From the NCBI GenBank assembly GCA_907163375.1, contig CAJQUW010009330.1, positions 124,001 to 188,000 on the forward strand: a DNA stretch of 64,000 nucleotides, read 5' to 3'. This document shows, piece after piece, positions 8,643-19,315 of this stretch. Source of the DNA: Prostheceraeus crozeri. Taxonomy: Eukaryota; Platyhelminthes; Polycladida; Euryleptidae. Positions within the stretch are counted from its first letter, which is position 1. Every line of letters begins with the position of its first letter. The notes beneath the pieces were generated by a model. It did no database searches. It had not been told where the DNA came from and was given only the letters and a program-made list of their open reading frames with translations. A program made the translations under genes and the position numbers.

Positions 8643-11060
8643 TCTTTATTGAACTTTAAATGACAATCGAAATCAATATGCAGTGCTAAAATACAAATCA
8701 CGATAAAAAGATTAATGCTACAAATGAGCAAATACGGAGTTAGTCACAGTAAACGTTATTCATATAAATACTCATGAAAGGAAGAAAGGAGTTGCGTCTC
8801 AATGACAAGCGGCAGAAGGGAACAGACAGTCGACCACTAGGCAAGCGATTTGGGATTCTGTGTCTCAAAAACGTAGCAGTGTTCGACAGGCCATGAAAAA
8901 GTCTTTGAGCTGCCAGGCTCCTTCTTGTAGCTAGGTCAGTCGAGCCAATACCTTTAATTTTTAGACACCGATCTTCGATCTTCTGCAATCTTCTGGCATC
9001 TGCACTTGTCAAACCGATGAAAGCGGGTGATGCGTACTCCATCAATGTTCGGACGAGGGTGGAATAGACCATGTTGAATTGCTCTTCACTAGTCACTGAC
9101 CTCATCCTCCGTAGAATGTATAAGCGTTGAGCACACTTTCTCTCAATATATTGAATATGTGAATTCCATGTTAAATTCGAATCAAGAATAACACCGAGAA
9201 AGCGAACACTATCAGTAAATTGTACTTCTGTGATTGTGTTGCCAACATCGCTTACTTCACGAAAGGAGCCACGGTACCGTACGATCCCAGCGGTTTTTCC
9301 TGCATTTAGTCGCATGCCATTTGCGGACGACCATCTTTGGATTTCCTGAATCTCGGATTTGACCTTTCTTATATCTTCCGCAGGTGTCGCCTTTCGAATT
9401 CCAACGACTAAGGAAATGTCATCCACATACTTCACCATCGACGTCGATTTAAACAGAGGCTGAAGTGAGGCAATGTACATACCGAAAAGGTAGGGGCCTA
9501 ATAGTGATCCTTGAGGGACCCCACTTGTAGTAAATCGCGTATTGCTTTTAAAACCATTATACCGAACTCGCTGCTGACGATCGGAGAGATAGCTTTCTAA
9601 CAATGCCACAAATCCACTTGGACAGCCAGAGTCGACAGCCTTGCGGATCAGGGCATCATGATGGCACTTGTCGAATGCCTTTGAGAAGTCAAATCCAATG
9701 TATAGAGCAGCACCAAATGAAGGATCATCCGCCAGACTTGTCAAGGCATCATGCACCGCAATAACAGCATGTGTCGTAGAGGACTGTTTCCGGATGCCAA
9801 ACTGATTTTCTCCAAAGCAACTGTTCAAATGGGGCCTCCTGTTCTTCAGAATTATGTGCTCAGCGACTTTTGACTGAATGGGCGGGAGACTGATTGGGCG
9901 TGTTTCAATCATTGTTGAGCCATGGGATTTGGGGATGGGCACAACGTCCGCAATCTTCCAAGATAAAGGAAAAATTCGTGTACGGCAGCATTCCTGAATG
10001 AGATGGAAGATAGGCTTCGCCAGAATAATTGCACACTTTTTGTAAAGCAATGTTGGTACGTCGTCACTCCCTGTAGAACCTGGACGCAGATGGGACAAAT
10101 AATGCCAAACATCTCTTTCATCAAAAGATGGCATCCATTGATCATCAGTTAATGAAGATAAATCGTACTTATTGAGCGAGGGATTCATTATGCTACAGTA
10201 GTGCTCATTTAGTCCATTCAATTCATCATGGATCACTGACCCATCCTCGAAGAGGTTAGTTCCGGATACTCCAAGACCTCTCTCCATCCGAACATACGAC
10301 CAAAGACCTTTGACTGAACTGCTCTGTTTGCGAAAATACATCTGCTTAGCTTTGAATATTTCTTTCTTTACCTTATTCTTCAAGAAGTTGTATGCAGACC
10401 AATTCTTTGTGCGGAAGGCATCCCATCGGAGATTAATCAGATGTTTTACTAGTGGGGTTATCCATGGAGCATCAGAATCTGTGAAGTACAGCATTCTTGT
10501 CGGAATAGCTTGCAGAGCATTCCTCATTAAGTCATAGAAGATATCACATTTCCTGTTCATATCGTTTTCCGAATAAAGGGCGTTGAAGTCGCTTGATACG
10601 AAGCGCCTTTCAAATTCAATTATGTGGCTTTCCCTCAAATCATAAAACATCTTCTTCCTCAGTTGATTGCTTTTTGCTTCATCCCTGAACTGAGCGTAGA
10701 CAGTACAGTGATCGGAACCCGCTATAGGAGGACCAACTTCAACGAGTCGCCCAGGATAATATTCGGCAATGTCTCTGTCGATGAAAATCTGATCGAGGAC
10801 CGAATTCAAACGAGTCGCTTCGTGAACAATATTTATCAGAGAAAATTTCAACGATAAAAAAGATCGGTCATACTGATTAAAGTCACCGGCGACGATTAGA
10901 CGGTAATGTGGAAACTGAAGAAGAACGTCATCCACCCTGGATGTGAAACGTTCGCAGAAGTTTGCAAATGCGTTGCTTGGGATGCCAGGAGGATATATAT
11001 ATAAATGCATAAACGTTGCTAATCATTTGTCAAAGCCTGACAGAAAACTTTGAAATGAAT
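8611..11060 (-). mobile_element. 5'-truncated LINE (Jockey/CR1-L2 group), APE endonuclease plus reverse transcriptase
   Basis: The element reads right to left, from a truncated endonuclease at about 11010 through a reverse transcriptase to a 3' UTR with CAATAAAG near 8650. It ends in the TC/TA microsatellite. The 5' boundary is uncertain: 11011-11060 is in frame only as far as an upstream stop. No target duplication was identified. Confidence 0.85.
8740..11010 (-). CDS. LINE ORF2-like protein: partial APE endonuclease and reverse transcriptase (756 codons, uninterrupted)
   Basis: The N-terminal ~100 residues are the C-terminal part of an APE-type endonuclease, with RLIVAGDFNQYD and GSDHCTVYAQ; the first half of that domain is absent. 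The reverse transcriptase follows: PISLPPIQSKVAEHII, then GFDFSKAFDKCHH with the first catalytic Asp, FTTSGVPQGSLLGPYLF, and the catalytic box MVKYVDDISLVV. A thumb with VRFLGVILDSNLTW comes next, then a C-terminal region with LQKIEDRCLKIKGI as in CR1, L2 and Jockey-type elements. The annotated ATG is simply the first Met in the open frame, since the true start was upstream of the truncation. The long open frame implies little decay. It lies next to Tc1 transposon 1. Confidence 0.9.
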   Translation of the reverse strand: MHLYIYPPGIPSNAFANFCERFTSRVDDVLLQFPHYRLIVAGDFNQYDRSFLSLKFSLINIVHEATRLNSVLDQIFIDRDIAEYYPGRLVEVGPPIAGSDHCTVYAQFRDEAKSNQLRKKMFYDLRESHIIEFERRFVSSDFNALYSENDMNRKCDIFYDLMRNALQAIPTRMLYFTDSDAPWITPLVKHLINLRWDAFRTKNWSAYNFLKNKVKKEIFKAKQMYFRKQSSSVKGLWSYVRMERGLGVSGTNLFEDGSVIHDELNGLNEHYCSIMNPSLNKYDLSSLTDDQWMPSFDERDVWHYLSHLRPGSTGSDDVPTLLYKKCAIILAKPIFHLIQECCRTRIFPLSWKIADVVPIPKSHGSTMIETRPISLPPIQSKVAEHIILKNRRPHLNSCFGENQFGIRKQSSTTHAVIAVHDALTSLADDPSFGAALYIGFDFSKAFDKCHHDALIRKAVDSGCPSGFVALLESYLSDRQQRVRYNGFKSNTRFTTSGVPQGSLLGPYLFGMYIASLQPLFKSTSMVKYVDDISLVVGIRKATPAEDIRKVKSEIQEIQRWSSANGMRLNAGKTAGIVRYRGSFREVSDVGNTITEVQFTDSVRFLGVILDSNLTWNSHIQYIERKCAQRLYILRRMRSVTSEEQFNMVYSTLVRTLMEYASPAFIGLTSADARRLQKIEDRCLKIKGIGSTDLATRRSLAAQRLFHGLSNTATFLRHRIPNRLPSGRLSVPFCRLSLRRNSFLPFMSIYMNNVYCD

Positions 11061-11975
11061 CTCGCTATGTAAGTGTAATCCATTATCTCTTCCATGCCTC
11101 TTCCCATCCCCAAAGCGCTGACGACGCTATTTGTTGCCTTTGCTTCGCAGTAGTGCGATAACGTAGACATGCTTCACGCCTACGCGTTGCCTGGTCATCT
11201 ACTCCTATTAGATGTGTAATAAGGACCGGCAAGCCACGTCCTCATAGTGTGTTGCAAATGTCACAAGACCAACAATACACGCGTTTCATTGAGAACAAAT
11301 AGATCAGCTTGAGTTGGCATTTTCAAGTACATTTCTCATCTTTGCATTTCAATGATTGAAAGAAGCAATTACGACTGAAATGTGTGCAGATGTTTGCATG
11401 CTCATCTGAATTCCTATGAGCAACGACACGTTTTGATGGCATGATTCCGTGATATGACTCGATAGCTTCTTTCCAAACAGCAAAGCAATAAATGCTGACA
11501 CCAATTCCGAGACACGAAGAAGATAAGAACATCAACGACCACACCGTGAACAACGAACCGGAGTTATGCTGGCAGATGATTGCAATGATTATACTTATGG
11601 CTCTACTCTCACTGTGATGTGATACTAGGATTTCTTAGAAATAGGAATTCCATTAATGATGTACTGTCTGCTTCTATTGCTAGTAATAGGAAACTCTTCA
11701 ATACTGTAGCTGTTAATTGATGGTTGTATTTCGCTAAATTTCATATTTCATGGCGTAGACACTCGACAAAGGAGCATTAAGCAACATAAATGATCCATCT
11801 GACTCCAATATGGCGGCGCAGAAACTAACGGATGTCAAGTAAATTAAGAGATCTGCTAATGAAGACGACAATACTTGGAAGTTGGACGGGCAGCCAAAAA
11901 TTCAGTAGCGAAACGCTTCGTTTCGCAGGCTAAGTCAATGAATATAACATTTTATAATATATATATATATATATA
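11061..11975. other. Unassigned stretch
   Basis: No recognisable gene. A 76-codon minus-strand ORF at 11323-11553 begins with a hydrophobic segment but has no homology that could be named. The last ~20 bases are (AT)n next to the Tc1-like element. Confidence 0.35.
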
Positions 11976-13403
11976 CAGATATGGCCATAAGTTTACGGAC
12001 ACCTACTGATTATCAATGATTTGTTCGTTTCTGGTAATATCAGCCTCTAGGACCGCTGGCAAGGCTTTATTGTGGTAGGTAACTTATTTGCTCTCTTAAC
12101 AATCACAACAAAGTCAATCGCTTGGCTGTCAGATGTCTATGATTTCAGAAATTCAAATTCAAACTCAGTCATAGTATTCACTTCATGTTGGTGAAACGCT
12201 TCACTTTGTCGAACTAACCTGGACAAAGCGAAACAAATATCGGTGTCTAATCGTGCCGTTATCATTGCGTTGCGCAATGAATGACTTTCGACTCGTGAAA
12301 TATCTCAAAGGGGCTATGGCGGCAAATCTGCAGTTGCCAACATAATCAAGCCCTTTGAATTGGAATCGACTTTGGAAGTCAAAAAGCGGTCTGGTCGTCA
12401 GCGCATTACGTCAACCAGGGAAGACCGCATCTTGGTTCGTAAATGTGTCAATAGCAGATATTCATCATCCAAACAACTGGCTAGTGAATTGAAACAACTG
12501 GATGTGTTGTCAGTGAACGAACTGTCCGTCGACGACTTCTGTCCGCAGAACTTAAGTCATGTAGACCAGCAAAAAACCCTTTTGTGAATTACATACAGCG
12601 CCGACGTCACTTGAAATGGTGTAATGAGTTCAAGAATTTCACTGAAGAGCAGTGGAGGAAGGTGATTTTTTCAGATGCGTCCAACTTTCAGGCTTTCAAT
12701 GAGGCCAACTGCGTCGACGATTTGGTGAGCGTTACAAACCTGAATGTCTGAAACCGTCTGTGAAATTTCCATTCTTTGTGATGGTTTGGTCATGCATCCC
12801 ATATAATGGTGTCGGACGATTGTTTATTTTGGAAAAAAGGGACTGATTTAATTCGAATTTGTACAAGAAAATTTTGGAGGAGCGTCTCCATCCATCTGTT
12901 GCTGAATGGTATCCAGATGGCGACTGTCTTTTCCAGGATGATGGAGCTCCATGCTATCGGTTTAAAGCAGTTACCGTACACAAGAATTCGTTCACTGGCT
13001 TGGTTCACGGAATTCGTTCATTGACTTGGTGGCCAGGACAGTCACCTGATCTGAATATTATCGAAAATTTGTGGTCGCGTGTTAGCGCATTCGTTCAAGA
13101 GAAGAAACCGACTAATCGTTGTGAATTGATAAATGCTATCATTTAAGTGTGGCACCATCAAATCACGCCAGAAGCAACACAAAATCTATGTCAATCCATT
13201 CCCAGGCGAATCCAAGCAGTGGTCAATTCAAGGGGATTTTTAGCAAAATATTAAACCATGTAGTCCTCTGTATGCTGTTTACTTGAATAGGATACCTTCC
13301 GCTTGAATAGAGGTTGATTTGAATACATTAAGATCGAGAAATCATGATTACTTCGTTATTTATGCTATAATCGCAGGTGTCCGTAAACTTTTGGCCGTAT
13401 CTG
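11976..13403 (+). mobile_element. Tc1/mariner-type transposon 2 (1428 bp), degenerate
   Basis: The left end is CAGATATGGCCATAAGTTTA and the right end, reversed, is CAGATACGGCCAAAAGTTTA. TA flanks both (11974-11975 and 13404-13405). The terminal repeats differ from those of transposon 1, so this is a separate family. The internal transposase is broken. Confidence 0.92.
12240..13253 (+). pseudogene. Tc1-like transposase pseudogene
   Basis: Fragments in different frames keep the transposase order. Near 12370-12440 is an HTH region with KKRSGRQRITSTREDRIL. Near 12600-12680, QRRRHLKWCNEFKNFTEEQW and then KVIFSDASNFQ give the first catalytic Asp. At 12859-13146, PDGDCLFQDDGAPCYRF has the second Asp, and WWPGQSPDLNIIENLW carries the final Glu at about DD34E spacing. 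The end, IPRRIQAVVNSRGFLAKY, is typical of the family. Several frame changes and stops separate the blocks, so the gene is dead although all three catalytic residues can still be read. Confidence 0.85.
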
Positions 13404-13556
13404 TATATATACTGTAAAATTATGTCATAATTATGTATTATAAATTATGCAATCTACTGGAAATCAAAAAATATTCATTTAAGATATTTCCAATATTCAA
13501 AAGCCCATCGCCAGTCTTGATAAGTAAATTACCTCAACAATTTATATATTTATTTA
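13404..13556. other. AT-rich spacer between two transposons
   Basis: Short sequence with no feature other than the flanking TA dinucleotides. Confidence 0.4.
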
Positions 13557-14621
13557 CCGTATTTTCCATGTACAAGCCCACCCAAATGCAAGCCCATGGG
13601 CTTATATTTGGCAGATGGGCTTATATTTGGAAACAGAATTTATTGTGAGCCAGACCATATAATTTAAAAATTTCAAGAAATTATCTCCAAGCATTCTCAC
13701 TCATTAGTCATTGGTTGTCTGTGTGTGCGCACTCGCGTGTGTGTGTTTGCTTGATGCTGTCAAGATCGAGTCGTCCCATCCTATTATGTACACCATCATT
13801 ACAAGAATTCCAGGGTGTAACTCCAAGATATGTAAGCAGGTATGAAGACAAGCACGCGCGTTTGTGTAACAATATGAACTGAGCTACATATTGGCTACCT
13901 TTTGAGCTAGAGTCACAGAGGGCATTTAAGCCTTCCGATTTAACACTTATTTTCATTCATCGTCTTCTTTATCACCTCCGTTGGCATCATCAAAAAGTGC
14001 AGAGACAATTCCTAAAACTCGCTTAAGGAGGAAAAGCTATAAATTTTTCGACAGATTGCAAGCATCTGAGACTATCAAAGTAAATTAAATCACGGAAAGA
14101 ACTTGAGTGCTGCGTCAAGAGAAATGAGAATTTCAAGAAAGCCACCTCGAACTTGGATATCTGAAGACGTAAACAAAGGGAGGCCTCCATGAATGAGAAA
14201 AGGCGCCGACAACCAGTTGGTGGACGCACAGATTTTTATCCGGAAATCGAAACTAAACTATTAGAATGGTTGAAAATTGAGCGTTCGAACAAAAGAAACA
14301 TGAGTTGGACAAGACTATAACATGAAGACAAAGACATTGTTCAGCGTATCAACAAGCCCGATTTTGTTGGCTCTCACAAATGGATAGCAGAAATTATAAA
14401 GCGCCAACGTTTATCTGTGTGAGTTGTGTCTCATGATGTACAACAGGACAATCTGCTGTTGTTGGTACAACAAGTTTGCTGTTGACTGCTCATTTTTTAA
14501 ATACACTGTTAAATATAATTCACAACAACGCGTCTTTTAGTTCTATTTGCAGTCTATACTTTGTCGTAAAATCAGTAAAAACTTAATATAAGCCCATGGG
14601 CTTTTATATGGGAAAATATAG
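13557..14621 (+). mobile_element. pogo/Tigger-like transposon remnant (about 1.07 kb)
   Basis: The left end CCGTATTTTCCATGTACAAG and the reversed right end CTATATTTTCCCATATAAAA are similar, each followed by AGCCCATGGGCTT-like sequence. Between them, around 14020-14420, disrupted frames show a CENP-B/pogo DNA-binding protein: an HTH region, then TKLLEWLKIERSNKRNMSW and FVGSHKWIAEIIKRQRLSV, the CENP-B HTH landmark 'F..S..W...F..R..LS'. The DDE catalytic domain is absent, so this copy is non-autonomous or internally deleted. Confidence 0.72.
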
Positions 14622-14639
14622 CATTTATAAAAGTACTTG

Positions 14640-15543
14640 TATTGCGCACAATATAATGTTACAAGGCGCTATGATCGAACAGATAGGTTTCAACAACCAA
14701 CGAAAGCTGGAATGTCAAGTTATTGTCCCTGATATGTAAAGGGAGGCTGTTCAGCAGTCGTGCTCCACCAGCGGCGAAAGCTTTGTCATCCTGACGAGTG
14801 CGTGTTCGGGGCACTTCGCATGTTCTCAGATCACTCGATCTCATGTCGCGAGAGCTGTGGCCTTTCCTAGGGTGACATCTGTCCATCAAATATCGTGGCG
14901 CCATTCCATTCATGGCTCTGCAAGCCTGTACCACCATCCGAAAAGTGATGCTGTAGCGCAGTGGGAGCCAATGCAGCTGATACAGAATTGGAGTTATGTG
15001 CTCACGTTTGCGAGCTCCTGTCACCATACGCGCAACAGCATTCTGTACAGCCTGGAGCCGACGAAGGAGCTTATTAGAGATGCCATAATGTATAGAGCAG
15101 CATTAGTCCAATCGAGATGATACAAACGCCAGAATCAAAGTATTTACAGCATCTTCTTGTAAGCTCTGTATCACCGGACGCAGTTGACGAAGGAAGTGAA
15201 AAACAGAGCGACACACAGCAGAAACATTGGCAGATAGAGACAGACGGCTATCTATCATTGCCCGAAGGTCACGCACAGATTCCGATGGGGTAACGCAAGT
15301 CGATAGGATGTCAACTGTACCAGCTTCAATCCTCGCGACCTGCTGACGAGAGCCCAGCCATATAACAACAGTCCAGTCAGGATTCAATCGTAGCCTACTC
15401 GAGTTCAGCCATTGCCATTATCAGAAACACATGGAGAGAGCTTCTTAGCTGGTGAAACTTGATCGACTGGCACACTGATATATATCTGACAGTCGTCTGC
15501 ATACTGGTGATACTGACTGTGATGAGTCGTCATGACGATCTTG
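14640..15543 (-). mobile_element. LINE fragment (CR1/L2-like), C-terminal part of reverse transcriptase
   Basis: Reading right to left, 15540-15430 shows HQYADDCQIYISVPVD, the catalytic YADD box. The ORF 15103-15387 has NPDWTVVIWLGSRQQVARI and VRDLRAMIDSRLSLSANVSA. The ORF 14659-15027 has HITPILYQLHWLPLRYSITF and ends near GGARLLNSLPLHIRD. This order is the thumb and C-terminal region of CR1/L2-like LINEs common in invertebrates. Only about 300 codons remain, in several frames. The fragment abuts element B at its 5' side and the pogo remnant at its 3' side. Confidence 0.82.
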
Positions 15544-15556
15544 TCATGAATATTTC

Positions 15557-15852
15557 TATCATAATGCGGCTCATGAAATTCCCATGCAAATTACCTTAAT
15601 TTCCGCTTAGTTAGGATCCTTATTAGCAAATATTCATTCCTTTTTTGATATCCAACTTTTTTCATGCTATTATGAAAGGGCTTCCATGTCGGTAGTATAT
15701 AAATTTGCAAAATTATGACTTTTTTTACAACTGTTCAAATATTTTTTTGGACCACGGGAACGCAATCTCCGCGAAAAACTGAATTTTTATAAAAATTTTC
15801 ACTTTATACAGATACTTTTATGAGTCGACACTCTATATATCCCTACTCTATG
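15557..15852 (+). mobile_element. hAT-like element 'B', copy 3 (truncated)
   Basis: This is colinear with about 370-656 of copy 1, from CATAATGCGGCTCATGAAAT to the ACTCTATG terminus at 15852. The left two thirds are missing, and the copy starts just past the LINE fragment. Confidence 0.8.
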
Positions 15853-15984
15853 GTTTTGGCCTTCACGGGTCCTGTCACTGGCCTCCTCTTGGTTTGGTGC
15901 CACAAAGTATTAGACGTCTTTCCCAACGTTTTAATTGCTTCAGCACTGTCTATTCTTTTTCAACAACACGAGTGTCATCACATT

Positions 15985-17460
15985 GTCACAATCTATCCAT
16001 TGACGAATTCTCAACACAGGACGAGCTGGGAGCGGACACTTCCGTTACCGTTCGTCCATCAGATAAGGATGGACTTGGGTAATTGTGATCTCTCAGTTGT
16101 ACAAACAGGAGTGTTTTCGTCAACTTGAAGACTATTTTCTACTCCATCATTGATGCACCTGTGTCTTCCAAGATAACTTTGATCACTCTACAATTCTCCA
16201 CCGCATGAACAATAATAGCTTAGTCAATAATAAGGAGCCCCGCTCCTTGCAGCTTCCGGTCGACAGTCAACCTCGTCCTTTTGATAGCTTTCCAAAGTTT
16301 CATAAGTCGCACTTGATCGTCGCGCTCACTCCCCAGGTCGACTAATCGTCGCCGATGTGATAACAGAATACAGCGATATCGCATGTTACATTGACTATTA
16401 TCTCAAACCGCTGATACATCGCATGGAAGTTATCTGCGAGACTCAGGACATTTCATAGCCATCCATCGTTCCTCCTCTCTTACTGAAGAGTCGATGTTGT
16501 CTTCTGTAGACGCACGCTCCCTCTGTACAAACATACCGATCGAGGAAGGCATTTCGAGAGTTCAGCGGGCTTTTTCGAGTCATCCAAATTCGTAACGTCC
16601 TGACCGTGATATCTTGCAGATGCTTCGTTTAGGTTTGACCAACAGTGACTTCATCTTCCACGATCATTGGTTTCTACAAATGTCTGGAGCCGCTATAGGC
16701 TAGACCTTTGGCGGCTCATTTGCCGATCTCTATACTGCAGAGTGTGAAAGCGCAATACGCAATAACTGCACTACGAATCTCCGACCACGATCATGGCGAC
16801 GTCTTCATGATGAAATTTTCTTCGTCTGGGATCATGGAGCTGACACCCTTCATAATTTTCGCTCTTTCATAGTTCCCAGGATTTTAATGTTCAAGTTCAC
16901 CTTCAATTTCATCCTGATGCAATACAGTTCCTGGCCCTTGAGATCTACCGCATTCCTCACAACGCTTTCGGGTATCGAGTGGGCTTCAAAGACTCTGATT
17001 GCCATCGATAGCTGCCCAGCTTCGACTCACATCACGCCTCTCAACAAATCCGTCCTCTTCTCGCAACCGTTATGCTTTGCAACTATGCCATCCACTCAAG
17101 ACGATTTTGTGAATTGAAAGCAAACGGTCATACCCTACTAGCGATCGCAAGGAATTTCGATGTGTTTAATTCGCTCCTCTCTTCGTCGTGTCTTTCGTAT
17201 CCTAATTTGGTCTCCGGGCTTTCGATGACGTAGCGGACAGTGTTGCAGAGTGTGTCCACTTGACAAGATCTGTGACTACTTCCAAACATGAGCCTCTGAC
17301 CCAAAATGCTCTGACCCTTTACATCCAATTTTGCTCTCCATGTAGTGTGCCAGTACTCAGTTGTCTATAAAATACAGTGCTGCCGTTGCCTAGTAGACTA
17401 TGTTGGTCAATCGTCAAACCCACTACGACACTGTGTTGGGGTGCTCCTCCGATAGATATG
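15985..17460 (+). mobile_element. Decayed Penelope-like element (reverse transcriptase and GIY-YIG)
   Basis: In broken frames the plus strand shows TVRPSDKDGLGVIVISQLYK (16050-16110), an N-terminal PLE block. Next come DARSLCTNIPIEEGI near 16510, LTNSDFIFHDHWFLQMSGAA with SFADLYTAECE (16630-16750), matching the PLE reverse-transcriptase 'LQ..G..MG....P..A.L....E' block, and FVWDHGADTLHNF near 16830. At about 17345-17450, VVYKIQCCRCLVDYVGQS is the start of the GIY-YIG nuclease. Many stops and frame changes interrupt it. Terminal repeats were not seen. Confidence 0.7.
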
Positions 17461-17877
17461 GAGCTCCCATGCAGGTGGCCTACACTATCAAGCAGAATGG
17501 TCCGTATTGAAGGTATGAAAGGGTCCGCATCCATAGGTCCGGAGAGTCACTATATGGGGACCATGTGGTCCGTATTCAGCACGGATCCGTGTGACATTGA
17601 AGTCCATTCTGAAGATCCAAAGGGGTCCATAAGTGACTTAAAGGACAAAATGATTTAGAGATTTATGGGCCGGCTAAGTGGTCATGCTATTTTCTACTTG
17701 CCTTCACATACTTGCCCAAACCGTAGCAACCCCCATTTTTCACTTTCCACCACTTTACCAAGAGAACAATTCCGCGGTTGATTTGTCAATTTATATAGAA
17801 ATAAATACTTTGCAAAATGTTTTCCAACCAACATTACCAATGAAAGTAATAACTTAATTTTTTCTACGAATTTTCTG
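17461..17877. other. Unassigned stretch with clustered GGTCC words
   Basis: GGTCC or GGACC occurs about six times between 17495 and 17640 at roughly 20-40-base spacing. This may be a decayed short tandem repeat. No coding similarity was seen. Confidence 0.3.
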
Positions 17878-18375
17878 ACAGCACCGAAGCTTCTCCTGAA
17901 TGTGAAAAGGTAGATGTATCTGAATCGACTCATAAGCATTCGCGATGCAAATCTAGAAATGTAATCATCCGTGAAGTGTCTTTTGCCCTAGATCGAACAA
18001 AGACCACAGACCGTAATGCCGTGCACATTCTGGCTGCGGCTGCATCTGCATTCGATTAAGATCCTGCCAGATTACCAAGTGGTCGACAGACAATTCGGCG
18101 TAGACGTCGAGTTGCTCGAAGTGATGAGTTCTCATCTTTACATGATTCCTTTCTTCCTACTGTGCCACTTACTGTTCATTGGGACGGAAAGCTTGTAAGC
18201 GATGAGCCAGGACAAGAGAAACATGAACGCCTGCCCATCTTGGTTTCAGGTTTAGGAGTGGAGAAGCTTCTTAGTATTCCGAAGGTTGAATCAGGCAGTG
18301 GAGCCGCAGTGGCTAAAGAAATATTTGCTGTCTTGAGAAATTGGGATTTATTGGAGCAGGTTACGTAACAGGTGG
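17878..18375 (+). pseudogene. Fragment of an unclassified metazoan transposase-like gene ('VHWDGK' family)
   Basis: Across frame changes the plus strand reads DRTKTTDRNAVHILAAAASA (about 17991-18050), then PTVPLTVHWDGKLVSDEPGQ (18155-18210), HERLPILVSGLGVEKLLSIP, and SGSGAAVAKEIFAVLRNWDL up to about 18350. From memory this order (R-D-A-V-H.., TVHWDGK, LPVLVSG.G..KLL.VP, GTG...A......L..W) belongs to a multicopy protein family in hydrozoans, aphids and other invertebrates that behaves like a mobile-element transposase. Its superfamily cannot be named with certainty. The following FDTT-containing region is not found, so only the N-terminal half remains. Confidence 0.55.
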
Positions 18376-19315
18376 AACCACAAAATTAGATTCATCTGCG
18401 CGCGCTTCGGTTTCCTATGAAGGAAGAATTGTATGTAACCTTAATATCGATATGGCACATCACAGAATTGGACAACTTGCTCCTTCTCGAATGGATAATT
18501 CGTTTATCGCTTGCTATTGGAAATGGCAAACAATAAGCTGTCAGCAGAGGACACCAGAGCCAGTGAGAGATGCGTGCGTACTGTGATATCACTTCGCAGA
18601 CACCAAAACACACATCGATGTCTGGCTTCGATTCAATGAAGCACTATACAGTGAGAACCCAGTGGGAAAAAAATTGCCGGCCCGGCATCAGAATGCCGTG
18701 ATGGCCCCGTTACACTTTCGGCACACCGAAAATTTGACGGCCCGGTGCCCCTCCTTGACGCAAAATTGGCATCTAACCGTTACGAAGCCGTCAAGTTTCT
18801 CTTCCTATTCCATTAAAATAACTTTCAAATTCTTTTTCCATTATGCTACATGTACAACCGCAATTCTATTTAAAAATCATTCCTACCATATTCCGTCGTT
18901 ATTTTGACACCAGCGGTACTCGAATGTGATGCTTGCCATTTTAACTGTATCCTTTTCCACACTTACTTATTTCATATTTTTCTATACAAAACAAGGCTAT
19001 GTAATATTCAGTAATTCGAAATATATTGATACCACAGGATTAAAAAATCCAAACATCAAAAGTCTACTTCTTCCTACGACGCTCGCGCCCACCGCGTCGA
19101 TCAGGAGCACGTCGTAGACACGAAGCGATCTTTTTTTCCAGATTTGAATCTGTGTTATCTGTGGCCTCAGTCTCCTTGGGGAAGAGATCTCGAATTGCTT
19201 CTGGAACGGAGGAATCGCAAGTCAAAAGTAGAAAATATATACGTCAGTTATCATAATACTCGTAGTAGGATATTATCTCCTTTTGTGTAATAATGTTGTT
19301 CGATTGTATCCTTAA
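18376..19315. other. Unassigned stretch with a GC-rich repeat block
   Basis: 18665-18780 is GC-rich with two related lines, AAAATTGCCGGCCCGGCATC and AAAATTTGACGGCCCGGTGC. The second resembles 20825-20870 inside the right end of the piggyBac-like element, so it may be another terminus of that family. The remainder shows nothing recognisable. Confidence 0.35.
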
